Of a stretch of 64,000 nt of DNA, positions 48,014 to 58,393 are shown piece by piece (positions within the stretch are counted from its first letter, which is position 1; each line of letters begins with the position of its first letter). Where the stretch lies: contig CM049313.1 of assembly GCA_026874595.1 (NCBI GenBank), forward strand, positions 30,812,008 through 30,876,007, read 5' to 3'. The DNA comes from Sipunculus nudus (lineage: Eukaryota; Annelida; Sipuncula; Golfingiida; Sipunculidae). Below the pieces are notes generated by a model, which was not told where the DNA came from, did no database searches, and saw only the letters and a list, made by a program, of their open reading frames with translations. Both the position numbers and the translations under genes were made by a program.

Positions 48014-48225
48014 TATTGATTGACACTCGCCAGGACTATTGTCTTTTATTGACATTCACCAGGGCCAGTGTCTTTTATTGACACTCACCGGGGCCAGTGT
48101 CTTGACACTCACTAGGGCCAGTGTCTTTTATTGACACTCAGCAGGGCCAGTGTCTTTTATTGACACTCACCAGGGCCAGTGTCTTTTATTGACACTCACC
48201 AGGGCTAGTGCCTTTAGTTGATATT
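48014..48225. repeat. 29-bp minisatellite with internal dyad, ~7 units
   Basis: Each unit is close to TTGACACTCACCAGGGCCAG plus TGTCTTTTA. GACACT and AGTGTC form an inverted pair in each unit. One unit (near 48085-48115) lacks the TTTTATT part. Confidence 0.95.
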
Positions 48226-48879
48226 TGCTCTTCGACATTTGATACAATTGTGGTAGACTATGAAAAAGTTCCTCTGTATACTGTGCCAGTTACTCTGTAA
48301 CTTCGCCTGTACCTTATTAATTTAACCTGTCACAAATGAACAAGATTGCTGAACTGTAGGCTGGATCTGTACACCCTGCAGGTAAATAAAATAAAAAGCG
48401 CAAGCAGGCCTAAAATATTAATGGAAGTAAAAGATAATATACATATACAGTAATTTGGTGTAAATAGACGTCTCATGACCCGTAAAAATGGCCAAGCATT
48501 CCCTAGCTCTATGTACATATCATACACAGCAAGTGGCAGTTGTTGTATGTAATGACTTAAATGTATTTAATGGCTTAATTGTTAAAACTACACTTAAACA
48601 TGTTATGATTATCAAAGTCCATTTGTTTTTTCTTCAGTATGTTCTTTACATTAGAGGACTGTTAAGTGATGTCCAGCAGGGTTGTTGATTCTGTAGGTAT
48701 TTGATATCTATCTTCACATCATATTGTTTATTGATACATCCCATGCCACATCAGAAATCTGCCTAGGAATATCAATAAGCTATATATGATGTGATATAGG
48801 CATTTTGCTGACGAGATCCTGACCATGGATTGCCTACTAAGGGGATGGAGTTATAAGGAGGAGTGTGCACTCTGAAATC
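48226..48879. other. Intergenic, no gene seen
   Basis: Overlapping frames at 48330-48527 (minus) and 48488-48688 (plus) are unrecognised. Confidence 0.4.
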
Positions 48880-49110
48880 AAAGTTTCCACAAAGCTGTCA
48901 CCTGAAATCTGGCTGTTGCAGTCAAGCTGAATTTGGAGCTCATTTGGGAATTCCCATGTGAACTGGTTGATACTGGAATATTCTAAACTAGATGACACTG
49001 GAATATTCCTGAGTACACTCGTTCAAGTTGGGATATCCTGAAGTGAACCAGTTTACTTTGGATCATCCTGAAATACAATAGCTTACCTTGGAATATCTAT
49101 ATGAATCAAC
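48880..49110. repeat. Degenerate ~35-40-bp tandem repeat
   Basis: Words such as CTGGAATATTCC, GGGATATCCTGAA and GGAATATCTATATGAA, with CCAGTT/GGTTGA between, recur from 48950 to 49105. Related wording occurs at 49725-49800. Confidence 0.5.
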
Positions 49111-50811
49111 TTGTTCATTGATTTAAACTTTATAACAAATGAGTTTAATAATAAAGTTCACCCATAAAGGTCTAGTTTCATACTTTTATTGTCAAAATAA
49201 AAATATGTAAATTAAGATATTGTGGCAGTGAATTTTTAAAAGAAAAAATTAAGTTTATTCCCTCATCCTTATTCACAAATGAGTATATTCCTAATTTGTC
49301 AAATGGTTTTTGAAATTATTTATTGATTAAGTATTGTAGGAAGACAACCAAATTGTTTTTACATGCTTGCAAGCTTTATAACCTTAGAACTGTCATCAAA
49401 CCAGCTCTGCTTACAGATTTATTCTATAGAAATTTATTTGTAAATGTAATGTGTTTATCTTGTGTAACATTGGAGCACATTGCTGAGTTTAGATTTTAAT
49501 CAAAACCTTGCTGTTGAATCGGTCCACATAAAATATATTAAAAAACATCTTTTATACATGATTTTTTTTAGGCCTCAGGCATATATGTTTTCCTCATTTA
49601 GGTACTGAATTTACAGATACTCAGACAAATCAGAGAAAGAGTAAACATGTTACATCGAAACTTAAATGTGCAGGTATTCTACAGTAAACTAGTGTATTTA
49701 GTAGTATTTCACAGTGTTGCAAAGTCAACTGGTTAACTTCAGGATATCTAAATGAAAACCAGTGCACATTCTTATATTCAAAGTAAACCAGTTGAGGTTA
49801 TAATTACAATTTCAAGTAGTTGACTCCAAACTCAACTGGGTTCCCATGTACACTATGACAAATACTACAGTTTTGTGGGCATGTGTTATACATATATGTA
49901 AACTTACGTATACATTTAAACAGCAGTAGGTTTTTTAGAGGACTGTTACAGGTGTGTTGGGCTAGTGATAAGATTACTGATCAAACTTACTGACATACAT
50001 AGCAAACTACAGAAATGAATTTCAAATGGTGAAACGATCACCTTTTTTTTTGTTGGAAGCTAACATGGCAATGGATGCTATAATTGCCAAGCATCTGTTA
50101 GGTCAACTTTTAGCATTCACACATTACATGCAAGTAGAGAAGCTCCTTAAGCAAAGAGTATAAATGTTCTTACTGAGAACGTGTTAGTGTAAATGTTTTT
50201 TGCTCAGTATACACTGTCCACAAGTAGGCATAAACCTGCCACTCCAACATCATTAAAATGAAGCAAAATTAACTGTAATCTGAATGATCAGCTTTTTGTT
50301 TTACAGATCGTGTCTAAAGCATCAATGTAAGGCATGATTGACAGTGGTACTTGCAAATTATAATAGTTTGTGTATAGACCATCATTCATCATCAGTCAAT
50401 GTAATGCCTCATGTATTTATTATAAGGAATGGTACATCATCCGAGATGGTTTGTATTATGTCTCTTGATAGATATACAGAAATGACATTTGTTATGACCA
50501 TATCTTCACTGTTGTTGGTATATTCTACAAATCAGCACATGGCACCCTTTGTTTGGTGTTTTATCCGGTAGTTTTTATTGTGATGGCTAACATGTTATTT
50601 ATTCTTGGTTTTGCTCTTTGTTTAAAGATGATAGTGCATCTGAATAAAGATGAATTCAAGGATATGATATAAATGATATATTATGATTCCATGAAAATGT
50701 TCAATGTTTCAAGAATAATCATTTTCTATTAACTCTCAATGTTTGTGTAAGATCATTACAACAGAATGATTCTGTAAGTCCGGCATGAGAACATTATATT
50801 AATGGAAGATT
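49111..50811. other. A+T-rich intergenic DNA, no gene seen
   Basis: The frame at 50338-50571 is unrecognised. A run of T lies at 50044. Confidence 0.45.
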
Positions 50812-50868
<57 letters not shown>

Positions 50869-50881
50869 AGAGAGAGAGAGA
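50812..50881. repeat. (GT)n(AT)n(GA)n compound microsatellite
   Basis: About nine GT units, about 18 AT units, then AGAGAGAGAG. Confidence 0.95.
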
Positions 50882-50904
50882 ATGTCTTAAGTTTTTAAAC
50901 AAGA

Positions 50905-51195
50905 AGCTTTAGACAGAAGAGATAAATCTGAACTCCCCATTATCATGGTAGACAGAACCCCAATTATCATGATTGACAGTAGATCTCGAGATAAATCTGA
51001 AGTCCCCATTATCATGGTAGACAGATTCCCCATAACATGGTAGACAGTAGAGATAAATCTGAAGTCCCCATAACGATTTAGGACAGAGATAAATTTTAAG
51101 TCCCCATTATCATTGTAGACAGTAGAGATACAGCTGAATTTCCCATTATCACTGTAGACAGTAGAGATAAATCTCAGTTCCCCATTTCAACTGCA
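50905..51195. repeat. ~40-45-bp degenerate minisatellite
   Basis: GACAGTAGAGATAAATCTGA, AGTCCCCATTATCATGGTA recur six or seven times with deletions. Confidence 0.8.
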
Positions 51196-51655
51196 GGTTT
51201 GTCATAAAAATATTGCCTGGTGACTTTTAAGACATCTGATGAACCAGGTGAAACGGTGTTTGTCAGCACTGCCAAGATGTTGTCCTGCTAGACCTGGAAG
51301 CCTCGGAATACATAAACTGTCCACACAGTGGCTGTAACAGTCAGTGTTGTGCATAGAGAAGGACAGTGTAGGCTGAAGCCACCGCTGTTGTCTGAGAGTA
51401 CATTAGGTGACCCAGAACCTGTGACAGAAAACAGTGACCATTATGCAAAGAAATTCATATTAATATGTTTAAATTCAGACAAATATAATGGTATGGAAAT
51501 AAATGTTAAATCCTATACGTGTAACTGGTCTATTATCATGCGGATGTGATAAAGGGAATTAAAACAGATGTATGGGCCTACAACAAAGTGGGTTATTTTA
51601 ATTTTGTCTGAACAGCAAACACTAAACTGAGCTGGTATCCTGAAAGTGTCGTAAA
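51196..51655. other. Intergenic, no gene seen
   Basis: The 73-codon frame at 51328-51549 is unrecognised. Confidence 0.4.
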
Positions 51656-52390
51656 AAAGTAAAGCATGCTGGTCATAGGGTGGTGGGCACTATGTACATG
51701 TATATCATAAACTTAAGAAAACAGGTAGGGCAGAGGGAGCGGGGTACTCTCTACATTTGTCATAACATGATGAAAACATAGAGGGCAGAGGGTGCAGGGT
51801 ACTGTGTATGTCGGAAACACGAAAAAAAAACATGAAGGGCAGAGGATGTAGGGCACTTTGTGTGTGTCATTAATACAGAAAAAAACGTAGGGCACATGGT
51901 GTATGGTATAATTAAGAAATATATAAACATGAAAATAATATGTAGGCCAGAGGATGCAGGGCACTGTGTACATGTATGTCATAAACATGAGAAAAACATG
52001 TAGGGCAGAGGGCACTTTGTACATGTATATGATTAACATGGTATATAAAACATGTAGGGCAGTGGACACAGGGCACTGTGTACATGTATGTCAATAACAT
52101 AAGAATAACATGTAGGGCAGATGGTGCAGGATATTGCGTATGTCATTAACACTAAAAACAAAACCTGAAGGGCAGAGGCTGTAGGGCACTTTGTATTTGT
52201 GTGTCAAAAACACACAAAAAAAAATTTACTAAGGACAGAGGGTCCAGGGCACTTTGTACATTTGTCATCAACACGAGAAAAACAGGTAGATGAGAGGGCG
52301 TATGGCACCATGTACATTTATGTCATAAACATGAGAAAAACATGTAGGGCAGAGGTTGGAGAGCACTTTGTACATGCATGTGTTGCATCG
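51656..52390. repeat. CATGTAGGGCAGAGG minisatellite, block 1
   Basis: About 12 diverged units of roughly 55-68 bp: CATGTAGGGCAGAGGGTGCA, GGGCACTTTGTACATGTATG, TCATAAACATGAGAAAAA. The same family returns at 57660-58393 and 61025-62255. Frames on the minus strand (Cys/Pro/Tyr-rich) are artefacts. Confidence 0.9.
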
Positions 52391-53481
52391 TAGTCTCAAT
52401 CCCGGGTTTATCCTCTTAGAATCTGTCCGGTGCTGCCAACTAGTGACACATCCTGACCGATAAACTAAAATATATATAATGGGTAACGAGACTACCGGAA
52501 GCTGTATTCGTCAGGGTATGCGAGAACCATAGGGAACAGGTTGACGGATTTTATCAGAATTTAGCTCTAGATCATCTCCCTTTATCTTCCTTTCTGGTCC
52601 GCAATCCGAGCGTGTAAGGGCTCTCAGGTAGAAGACGATTGATTGGTCAGACGACTGATGAGTTATTTAGGGCAGATTATGGTTGTATTCTTGAATATGA
52701 GATAGATGAACTTAGCCTACGCGCCCATGTTATAACATGATGTACCGGTAGCGTTTTAAAAAAACCTTTTATTTGTGATTTCGAGAGAAGCCTTTTCGGT
52801 CAATTTTATGATTTCTTGGTCACTCTCTAATGGTGTTTATATGTTTGATAATGAATCTAAGGGAGGCTATGGGTGTAAGGCCATGAAGGTAAATTTCTTT
52901 TGGCTGACTTCAAGTCAACGACATCGCAAGGGGCCCCTTGAACTGCTTCAGTGCTTGTATCATGGAAATATATAAACCGATAGATCGGTTTGAGGACTGT
53001 TGAGAACCTATGCGATTAATTTAAAGGGAAGAATGAGAGAATTAAGCCATTGTAAGTCTTAAGTGTTTCACTGTATATATGAACATATTTTGTTTGGGAT
53101 TGAACTATCCCAAGGTTTCATCAGACCGCCAGTGTTATAATGTACGTTGTAAGAATTGTATCAATTATGCTTCATTTTCCTTAGCCTAATAAATGTAAAC
53201 TAAATACTCTGTTTGTTTCTTAGATATCAATTATTATCTTTCCATTTCATATGTATATGTGTACGTTACATCCGAACTTATTCTGTCTTATAACCGAGAT
53301 AGCAAGGTAATGTTGGCCCACATCTGTCCCAGTAATGTTATCAGCTCATTCCATTCTATAACCCAGATAGCAAGGGGATGTGAGCCCATCTGATCGGTCA
53401 TTTGTCAGTTCACTCTTTATGCAGACCCAATATGGCTTTTGTATATGTTTAAGAGATAAACATGCCTGCAGGTTACAGATA
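52391..53481. other. Intergenic, no gene seen
   Basis: A ~65-bp phrase with TATAACC(C/G)AGATAGCAAGG and CCCA(C/T)CTG is duplicated at about 53285-53330 and 53345-53395. The frame at 52775-52975 is unrecognised. Confidence 0.4.
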
Positions 53482-53486
53482 ATTAG

Positions 53487-53626
53487 TGTGCAATAAGGGG
53501 TTTAACGACATTACGACATCGTTAGCGGGTCGTACATACAACATACGGCATGTGGCGCGGGAGCCGCCATCTTGGTAACTTGGGAATAAAACAGTGAAAA
53601 TCATACAGCTGTGAGAGTTTATTGCA
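53487..53626 (+). repeat. 5' LTR (140 bp)
   Basis: It starts TGTGCAATAAGGGG and ends GTTTATTGCA. Compared with the 3' LTR it has two extra short segments (AACATAC-like near 53560 and CGCGGGAGCCGC near 53566) plus substitutions. It is followed directly by TGGTGACAGCAGCG (53627-53640), a TGG-starting candidate primer-binding site. Confidence 0.9.
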
Positions 53627-53652
53627 TGGTGACAGCAGCGTTCTACCCACAT

Positions 53653-54420
53653 ATGAGCTCAAACTGTCGTCCTGATAGTTTTGGAGAGCAAGGACTAAGT
53701 GGAGCTGCCCAGCTCCCGCTACCAGAAAGGGTTTACGCTGCTAATGGGCCGAAACAAGCGGACTTGTGGCCTAAATAGTTTTGCCGCATCGAGCGTTACT
53801 GGACAGCTTCCGGCCTACGAAATAAGCCTCAAGACGAGCAAGTAAGTACGCTCCTGTATGCTCTGGGTGATTACACAGATAACATTATGACTACGCTGAG
53901 AATAGACGAGCAGTCAGCAACCTCTGAAGATGTTAAGTCTGCCCTAGATCAGTACTATGGTGTACGGAAAAATATAATCACTGAACGAGCTCGTTTCATC
54001 AGATGTGTCCAATTGCCAGATTAGTCAGTCGATACCTTTATTCAAGAACTGTATAATCTCGCAGATGACTGTGAATATGGATCGCTGAAAGTTGGGCCGA
54101 TTTGTGATAGAATTGTTGCAGGAATTAGAGATGATTCACTGTCAGACAGGCTCCAGGCAAAACCCGACTTGACTCTTGCGGAAGCCGTGTAGAATAGTCG
54201 ACATCAGAAGCCCACAAGCAAAACAGAGACGTTGTTAGAGGACAATACTTAACTTCTACTGACAGGAATACCGCTAGCAGCAATGAATATGTTAAAAAGA
54301 AACCACAGCGGCACATGAAACAACAACAAAAAACACCCAAAGGACATTTGCCCTGCTGTGGATGAAAGGACATTTTCAAGCTGTGTGCAGAAGCTTACAA
54401 AAAAAAAACAGCATAAAAGG
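53653..54420 (+). pseudogene. gag: Gypsy 5: gag
   Basis: From an ATG 27 bp after the 5' LTR one frame reads through about 200 codons interrupted by three stops (LWPK*FCRI, LPD*SVDT, EAV*NSR). Family wording includes RIERYWTASGLRNK, VSTLLYALGDY, VRKNIITERARF and VDTFIQELYNLADDCEYG, then DRIVAGIRDDSLSDRLQ: the capsid pattern of Ty3/gypsy gag. A zinc-knuckle remnant (PCCG*KDIFKLCAE, near 54350-54395) follows after a frame change. Confidence 0.85.
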
Positions 54421-54423
54421 GTC

Positions 54424-54557
54424 GATGAAGTTGAACAGGCACCATTCATGGGCGAAATTAGAGGTCAAGGTGATACTTGGGTAGCCAAAATAGATGTGAA
54501 TGGAAACCCTGCCAGGTTCAATTTAGACACTGATGCGGCTGTGACTGTATCGAGTTA
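54424..54557 (+). pseudogene. pro: Gypsy 5: aspartic protease N-terminal part
   Basis: A frame with VDEVEQAPFMGEI and FNLDTDAAVTV ends in a stop at 54556. The protease active site is normally Asp-Thr-Gly; here it reads Asp-Thr-Asp. The rest of the protease is not clearly readable. Confidence 0.7.
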
Positions 54558-54746
54558 AAATGAGCCTTGGATAAGAAAGAATTGATTATTAAAGCCAATT
54601 CGGGGACTTGTAGGACCAGGAGGTACTCACATAGCAGGCACAGGTATGTTTCAAGGTACACTGAGACATGACTCGAAGACATTCACTGAGCAAGTATATG
54701 GTCTCTGCTTAGCAGAAATGCTTGTGTAAAACTAGGCCTCATCCAA

Positions 54747-55265
54747 ATGACAGCTGACATTCCAGAGGTTAGTACAGAGACATTAGACATTCAAGCTGAG
54801 TTCTCAAATCTGTTCAAAGGCTTAGGCAAACTGGAAAATAAGTACAGCATCAAACTTAAGCCAGATCTTGTTTGTATGCACCGCGTCAGATTCCTCATCC
54901 CTTTTTGCCTGCTGTCAAGAAAGAGATCGAGTCATTGATACGACAAGGAGTTATTTTAACAGTGCCTCTTCCCACAGCTTGGTGTTCAGGCACAGTACCG
55001 GTACCAAAGCAGAATGGATCGGTTAGAATATGTGTTGATTTAACACAACTAAAAAAAGCCGTACAAAGAGAAATACATCCAATGATCTCTGTTAATGAAA
55101 GTCTGGCCAAGTTAGGACAGCGCAAAATATTCTCTAAGTTAGACGCAAACAGTGGCTTTTGGCAGCTCCCTCTGGATGATCGGTCAAAGCTTTTAACAAC
55201 CTTCATAACACTTGTGGAAGGTCAGACCATAAACCCCTTGTGTCCTTATTCCAATCCACCGACCT
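54747..55265 (+). pseudogene. pol: Gypsy 5: partial RT joined to RNase H scrap
   Basis: RT begins around 54840 (YSIKLKPD), shifts frame near 54880, and continues as PHPFLPAVKKEIESLIRQGV, VPKQNGSVRICVDLTQLKKA, then motif A FSKLDANSGFWQLPL and LLTTFIT. Immediately after LTTFIT the sequence jumps to the end of RNase H (DHKPLVSLFQS, read in a shifted frame at about 55227-55260). So the polymerase Asp-Asp motif and the start of RNase H are deleted; the breakpoint lies near 55205-55215. It cannot polymerise. Confidence 0.85.
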
Positions 55266-55270
55266 AGTGA

Positions 55271-55860
55271 GGGGTGATGACCCCCTTAATATTCCAGCTG
55301 CGCTGAGGCCAGAAATGCTGAACGTCTCCATGAAGATCATCTGGGAAATGCAAACTTCTCCCAGAACATCAATGACATGGTCACTCAGTGCTCCACATGT
55401 GCTAAATCCAGACCAAAACCGACAGAACCACTAATGGTTTCTTTATTCCCATCCCGTCCATAGGAAAAAACTAGGCATCGACTTGTTTGAACTTAAAAGG
55501 AAAATATATCTCTTAGTTGTTGATTATTACTCTCGCTGGGTTGAAATACGACCCCTCACAGGCCAAACTTCATGTGACGTCGTTAACAAAATAAAGAGCA
55601 TATTTGCAACTCACGGCATTCCCGACTTGATGATCTCGGACAAAGGTCCACAGTTCAGTGCGTATACGTTCAAACAGTTTGAATCCTACGGGTTCACTCA
55701 TGTTACAAGCTCCCCGCACTACCCCCAAGCGAATGAGGAAGCAGAGAAAGCAGTTAGAACCATCAAAGACATTCTGAAGAAATGCGATGATTTTTATATC
55801 GGACTGTTGACCTACAGAACAGCCGCTCTTTAGAATGGCAGTGCTCCATGTGAACTACTG
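55271..55860 (+). pseudogene. Gypsy 5: integrase, D,D,E triad readable
   Basis: DPLNIPAALRPEMLN leads into the zinc domain, where the His pair (LHEDHLG, shifted frame) is joined by a second internal deletion (near 55350) to QCSTCAKS. The core is open from about 55471 to 55830. Its first Asp is at 55480-55482 (GIDLFEL), the second at 55639-55641 (SDKGPQF) and Glu at 55744-55746 (NEEAEKAV). The second spacing is 34 intervening residues, one fewer than the usual 35, so one codon was lost. A TAG ends the frame at 55831. Confidence 0.85.
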
Positions 55861-56331
55861 ATGTAACGCAAGCTTAACAATAGTCTGCCTGTTCTTCCAA
55901 GTGTTCTGAAACCACGCACTGTGCGTAAAGAGGTAGAATTGTACAACGGTTTGATTCTCGTCATAAAAACACGCGACTTGACATTTCTCCTTTCCCGGGG
56001 AATAGGAATGGATCAGAGATTTAGATAGGCATGGGGAGGTTGTAAAACACAGCAAATTCCGCGTTCATACTTAGTGCAAACCGACAAAGGCACAGTCCCT
56101 CGTAATCGCGCATCCTTGGTGTTTACTGGTAAGAATGTCAGTTCTTACCAAGTAAGTACCCCGGAAGCAAGAGTTGTGCATCCTGAAACCAGTCAGAATG
56201 ATGTTGTTGATTCGCACGAACCATCTTGTGTAGATCCTGCTGTCAGCACCCCTTTGGTGAACGCCACCTCTTCAGAAAAAACTACACGCAGTGGTATGGC
56301 TGTTAAACCTCCGGACAGATTAAACCTTTAA
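55861..56331 (+). pseudogene. Gypsy 5: C-terminal end of pol
   Basis: After stops (LLM*RKL, near 55862) the reading continues with LKPRTVRKEVELYN. The last 85 codons (56074-56331) end TTRSGMAVKPPDRLNL and a stop. A TRSGR..KPP.RL ending is typical of gypsy pol. The 3' LTR begins 76 bp downstream. Confidence 0.75.
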
Positions 56332-56407
56332 GTAAAGCTTATGTGTGTGTTATTTGTGTTATGTACATGAATGTGCTTGCTGAGGTAAGCGTTGTTCGAA
56401 GGGGAGG

Positions 56408-56531
56408 TGTGCTATAAGGGGTTTAAGGACGTTACGACATCGTAAGTGGGTCCCACATACGGCATGTGGTCATCTTGGTAACCTGGGAATTAAACGGTGA
56501 AAACCATGTAGCTGTGTTGGACTTTATTACA
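56408..56531 (+). repeat. 3' LTR (124 bp)
   Basis: It starts TGTGCTATAAGGGG and ends CTTTATTACA. It is preceded by the purine tract GAAGGGGAGG (56398-56407), the expected plus-strand priming site. Confidence 0.9.
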
Positions 56532-56536
56532 ATTAG

Positions 56537-57655
56537 TGACTACTTGCAGGTTCTGTAATCATTGATGTTTGTTCGCAGGGTTGTCAGATTCCTGCTTGTG
56601 ACGTGTATATACCGATTACAGACCAAGGACTTTCTTCCCAGGGTATGTGTAATGTAGTCAATGGTTAACCTTTTTATTCATTGAGATCTAAATCTTTAGG
56701 AATGAAAATGACACTTAATCTCAGTATCATGTTGGGTCTGATATGCACTTAACTCACTTTTGCTCATTTCATACTTGATGAGACTTATTTTTTGTATTTA
56801 ATATGATGACTACCAAAAAGGAAATCAATTCCGGTTTCTATTCTGAGTGTACTGTTATCTAGATGATTAGGTCCTTTTAACCAGGCCGAGATAACCATAG
56901 TCCCTGTGAATGTAATTGTATTCTTATTTTTTTATTGTTAACGTTCAGCAAGTAAGATGGGAACTTTAACTATGGGAAAGCTGTATTAGAAAGAAACATT
57001 AATTTCATATGAACTGTGTAAAGAACTTAACCTTAGCTTGTTAGTTATTTCTATTTTTTGCACCCTTTATTTATTTAATATCATTTTGGAACAGTTAATG
57101 AGAGAGAGTAGGCACAGGTTACTTCATTGTGGATTATTCCAAGATATTTTACCTAAGATAGTCAGATATATATTTTAGTATCATAGTTGTGTAGAATTTC
57201 AGTATTTGCAATTGCTGCAAATGTCAACCGTGACCAATTTATGAAGTAACCTTGACCGCCTGTATATTGTGTATCAGTTAAAGTATATACTTATCATAGA
57301 GTACCAAAATTAAGTTTATAAATGATTTACCTGGTGCTTATAACAGTATAATAAGATCATGGAGTTACTGGTGTCAGTAGTAGCCGAGTTTTGTAGCTAA
57401 GGGCCATGACTGATTAATCTGTTTCTTATATTATTTATATATGGAGATCATGTAAAGTTATGACAGTAATAAATGAGGATGCGAACAGAGAATGTTAAAC
57501 TGAGATGCTGGGTTGTTAGACTATGGCTCACATATCTACCTGCATGCATGTTTTTTTTATGTTATAATGACCATATGATGTAATGCCATGTAGCTAAAAT
57601 ACTTGTATACGTGTTTTTCAGGGTTTTGCTCCTGACGTGTTTTGTGTATCCCTCA
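56537..57655. other. A+T-rich intergenic DNA, no gene seen
   Basis: No coding frame or repeat recognised. Confidence 0.5.
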
Positions 57656-58393
57656 AATAAAGACCAGTAAACCCTCTACATTTGTCAGAAACATGTGAAA
57701 ACATGTAGGGCAGAGGATGTCAGGCACTTTGTGTTTGTCATTAACACAGGAAAGAACATGTAGGGCAGAGGTGCAGTATACACTCTACATTTTTCATAAA
57801 AAAATGAAAACATGTAGAGCAGAGGGTGCAGGGTACTGAGTATGCCATAAACACAAAAAAAGATGTAGGGCAGAGGATGTAGTGCACTTTATAAGTGTGT
57901 GTCATTAACACAAAAAAATAACATGCAGGGCAGAGGGTGCAGGACATTTTGTGCAAGTACATCATGAAAGTGAGAAAAACATGTAGGGCAGAGGGTGGAG
58001 AGCACTTTGTACATTTGTCATTAACACGAGAAAAACATGTAGATGAGAGGCTGTAGGGTACTCTGTACATTTGTGTCATAAAAACGTGTAGGGTAGAGGG
58101 TGCAAGACACTGTATACATTATGTCATAAACAAGAGAAAAACATGTAGGGCAGTTGTTACAGGGCACTTTGTACATTTATGTCATAAACATGATATAAAA
58201 CATCGAGGGCAGAGGATGCAGGACACTGTGTTCATGTATGTCATTAACATTAGAAAAATCATGTAGGGCAAAGGGTGCAGGGAACTATGTACATTTATGT
58301 CATGAAGAAAACATGGGGGGGGGGGGGGGGCAGAGGGTGCAGGGCACTCTCTACATTTATGTCATTATATACATGTATGTCATTATAATTAGA
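57656..58393. repeat. CATGTAGGGCAGAGG minisatellite, block 2
   Basis: About 12 diverged units of the same family as 51656-52390. A G14 run lies near 58315-58330. The block stops at the end of the inverted 2.5-kb repeat and resumes on its other side. Confidence 0.9.

Larger units (their letters stand above)
53482..56536 (+). mobile_element. Ty3/gypsy retrotransposon 5, bounded but internally deleted
   Basis: The body (53487-56531, 3045 bp) has an LTR at each end and is flanked by the 5-bp duplication ATTAG (53482-53486 and 56532-56536). Between the LTRs lie gag, protease, part of RT, a scrap of RNase H, integrase and the pol C-terminus, all on the plus strand. It is well short of the ~5 kb usual for the family because RT motifs B-E, most of RNase H and part of the integrase zinc domain are deleted. 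Stops are present in gag and pol. Both termini being intact shows a real insertion at this site. Confidence 0.92.

Noticed and set aside
51713-52100. Cys/Pro/Tyr-rich minus-strand frames here and at 57741-58079
   Set aside because: They are translations of the CATGTAGGGCAGAGG minisatellite.
54125-54449. Minus-strand frames rich in Phe/Leu/Cys
   Set aside because: They are antisense shadows of gypsy 5 gag and protease.
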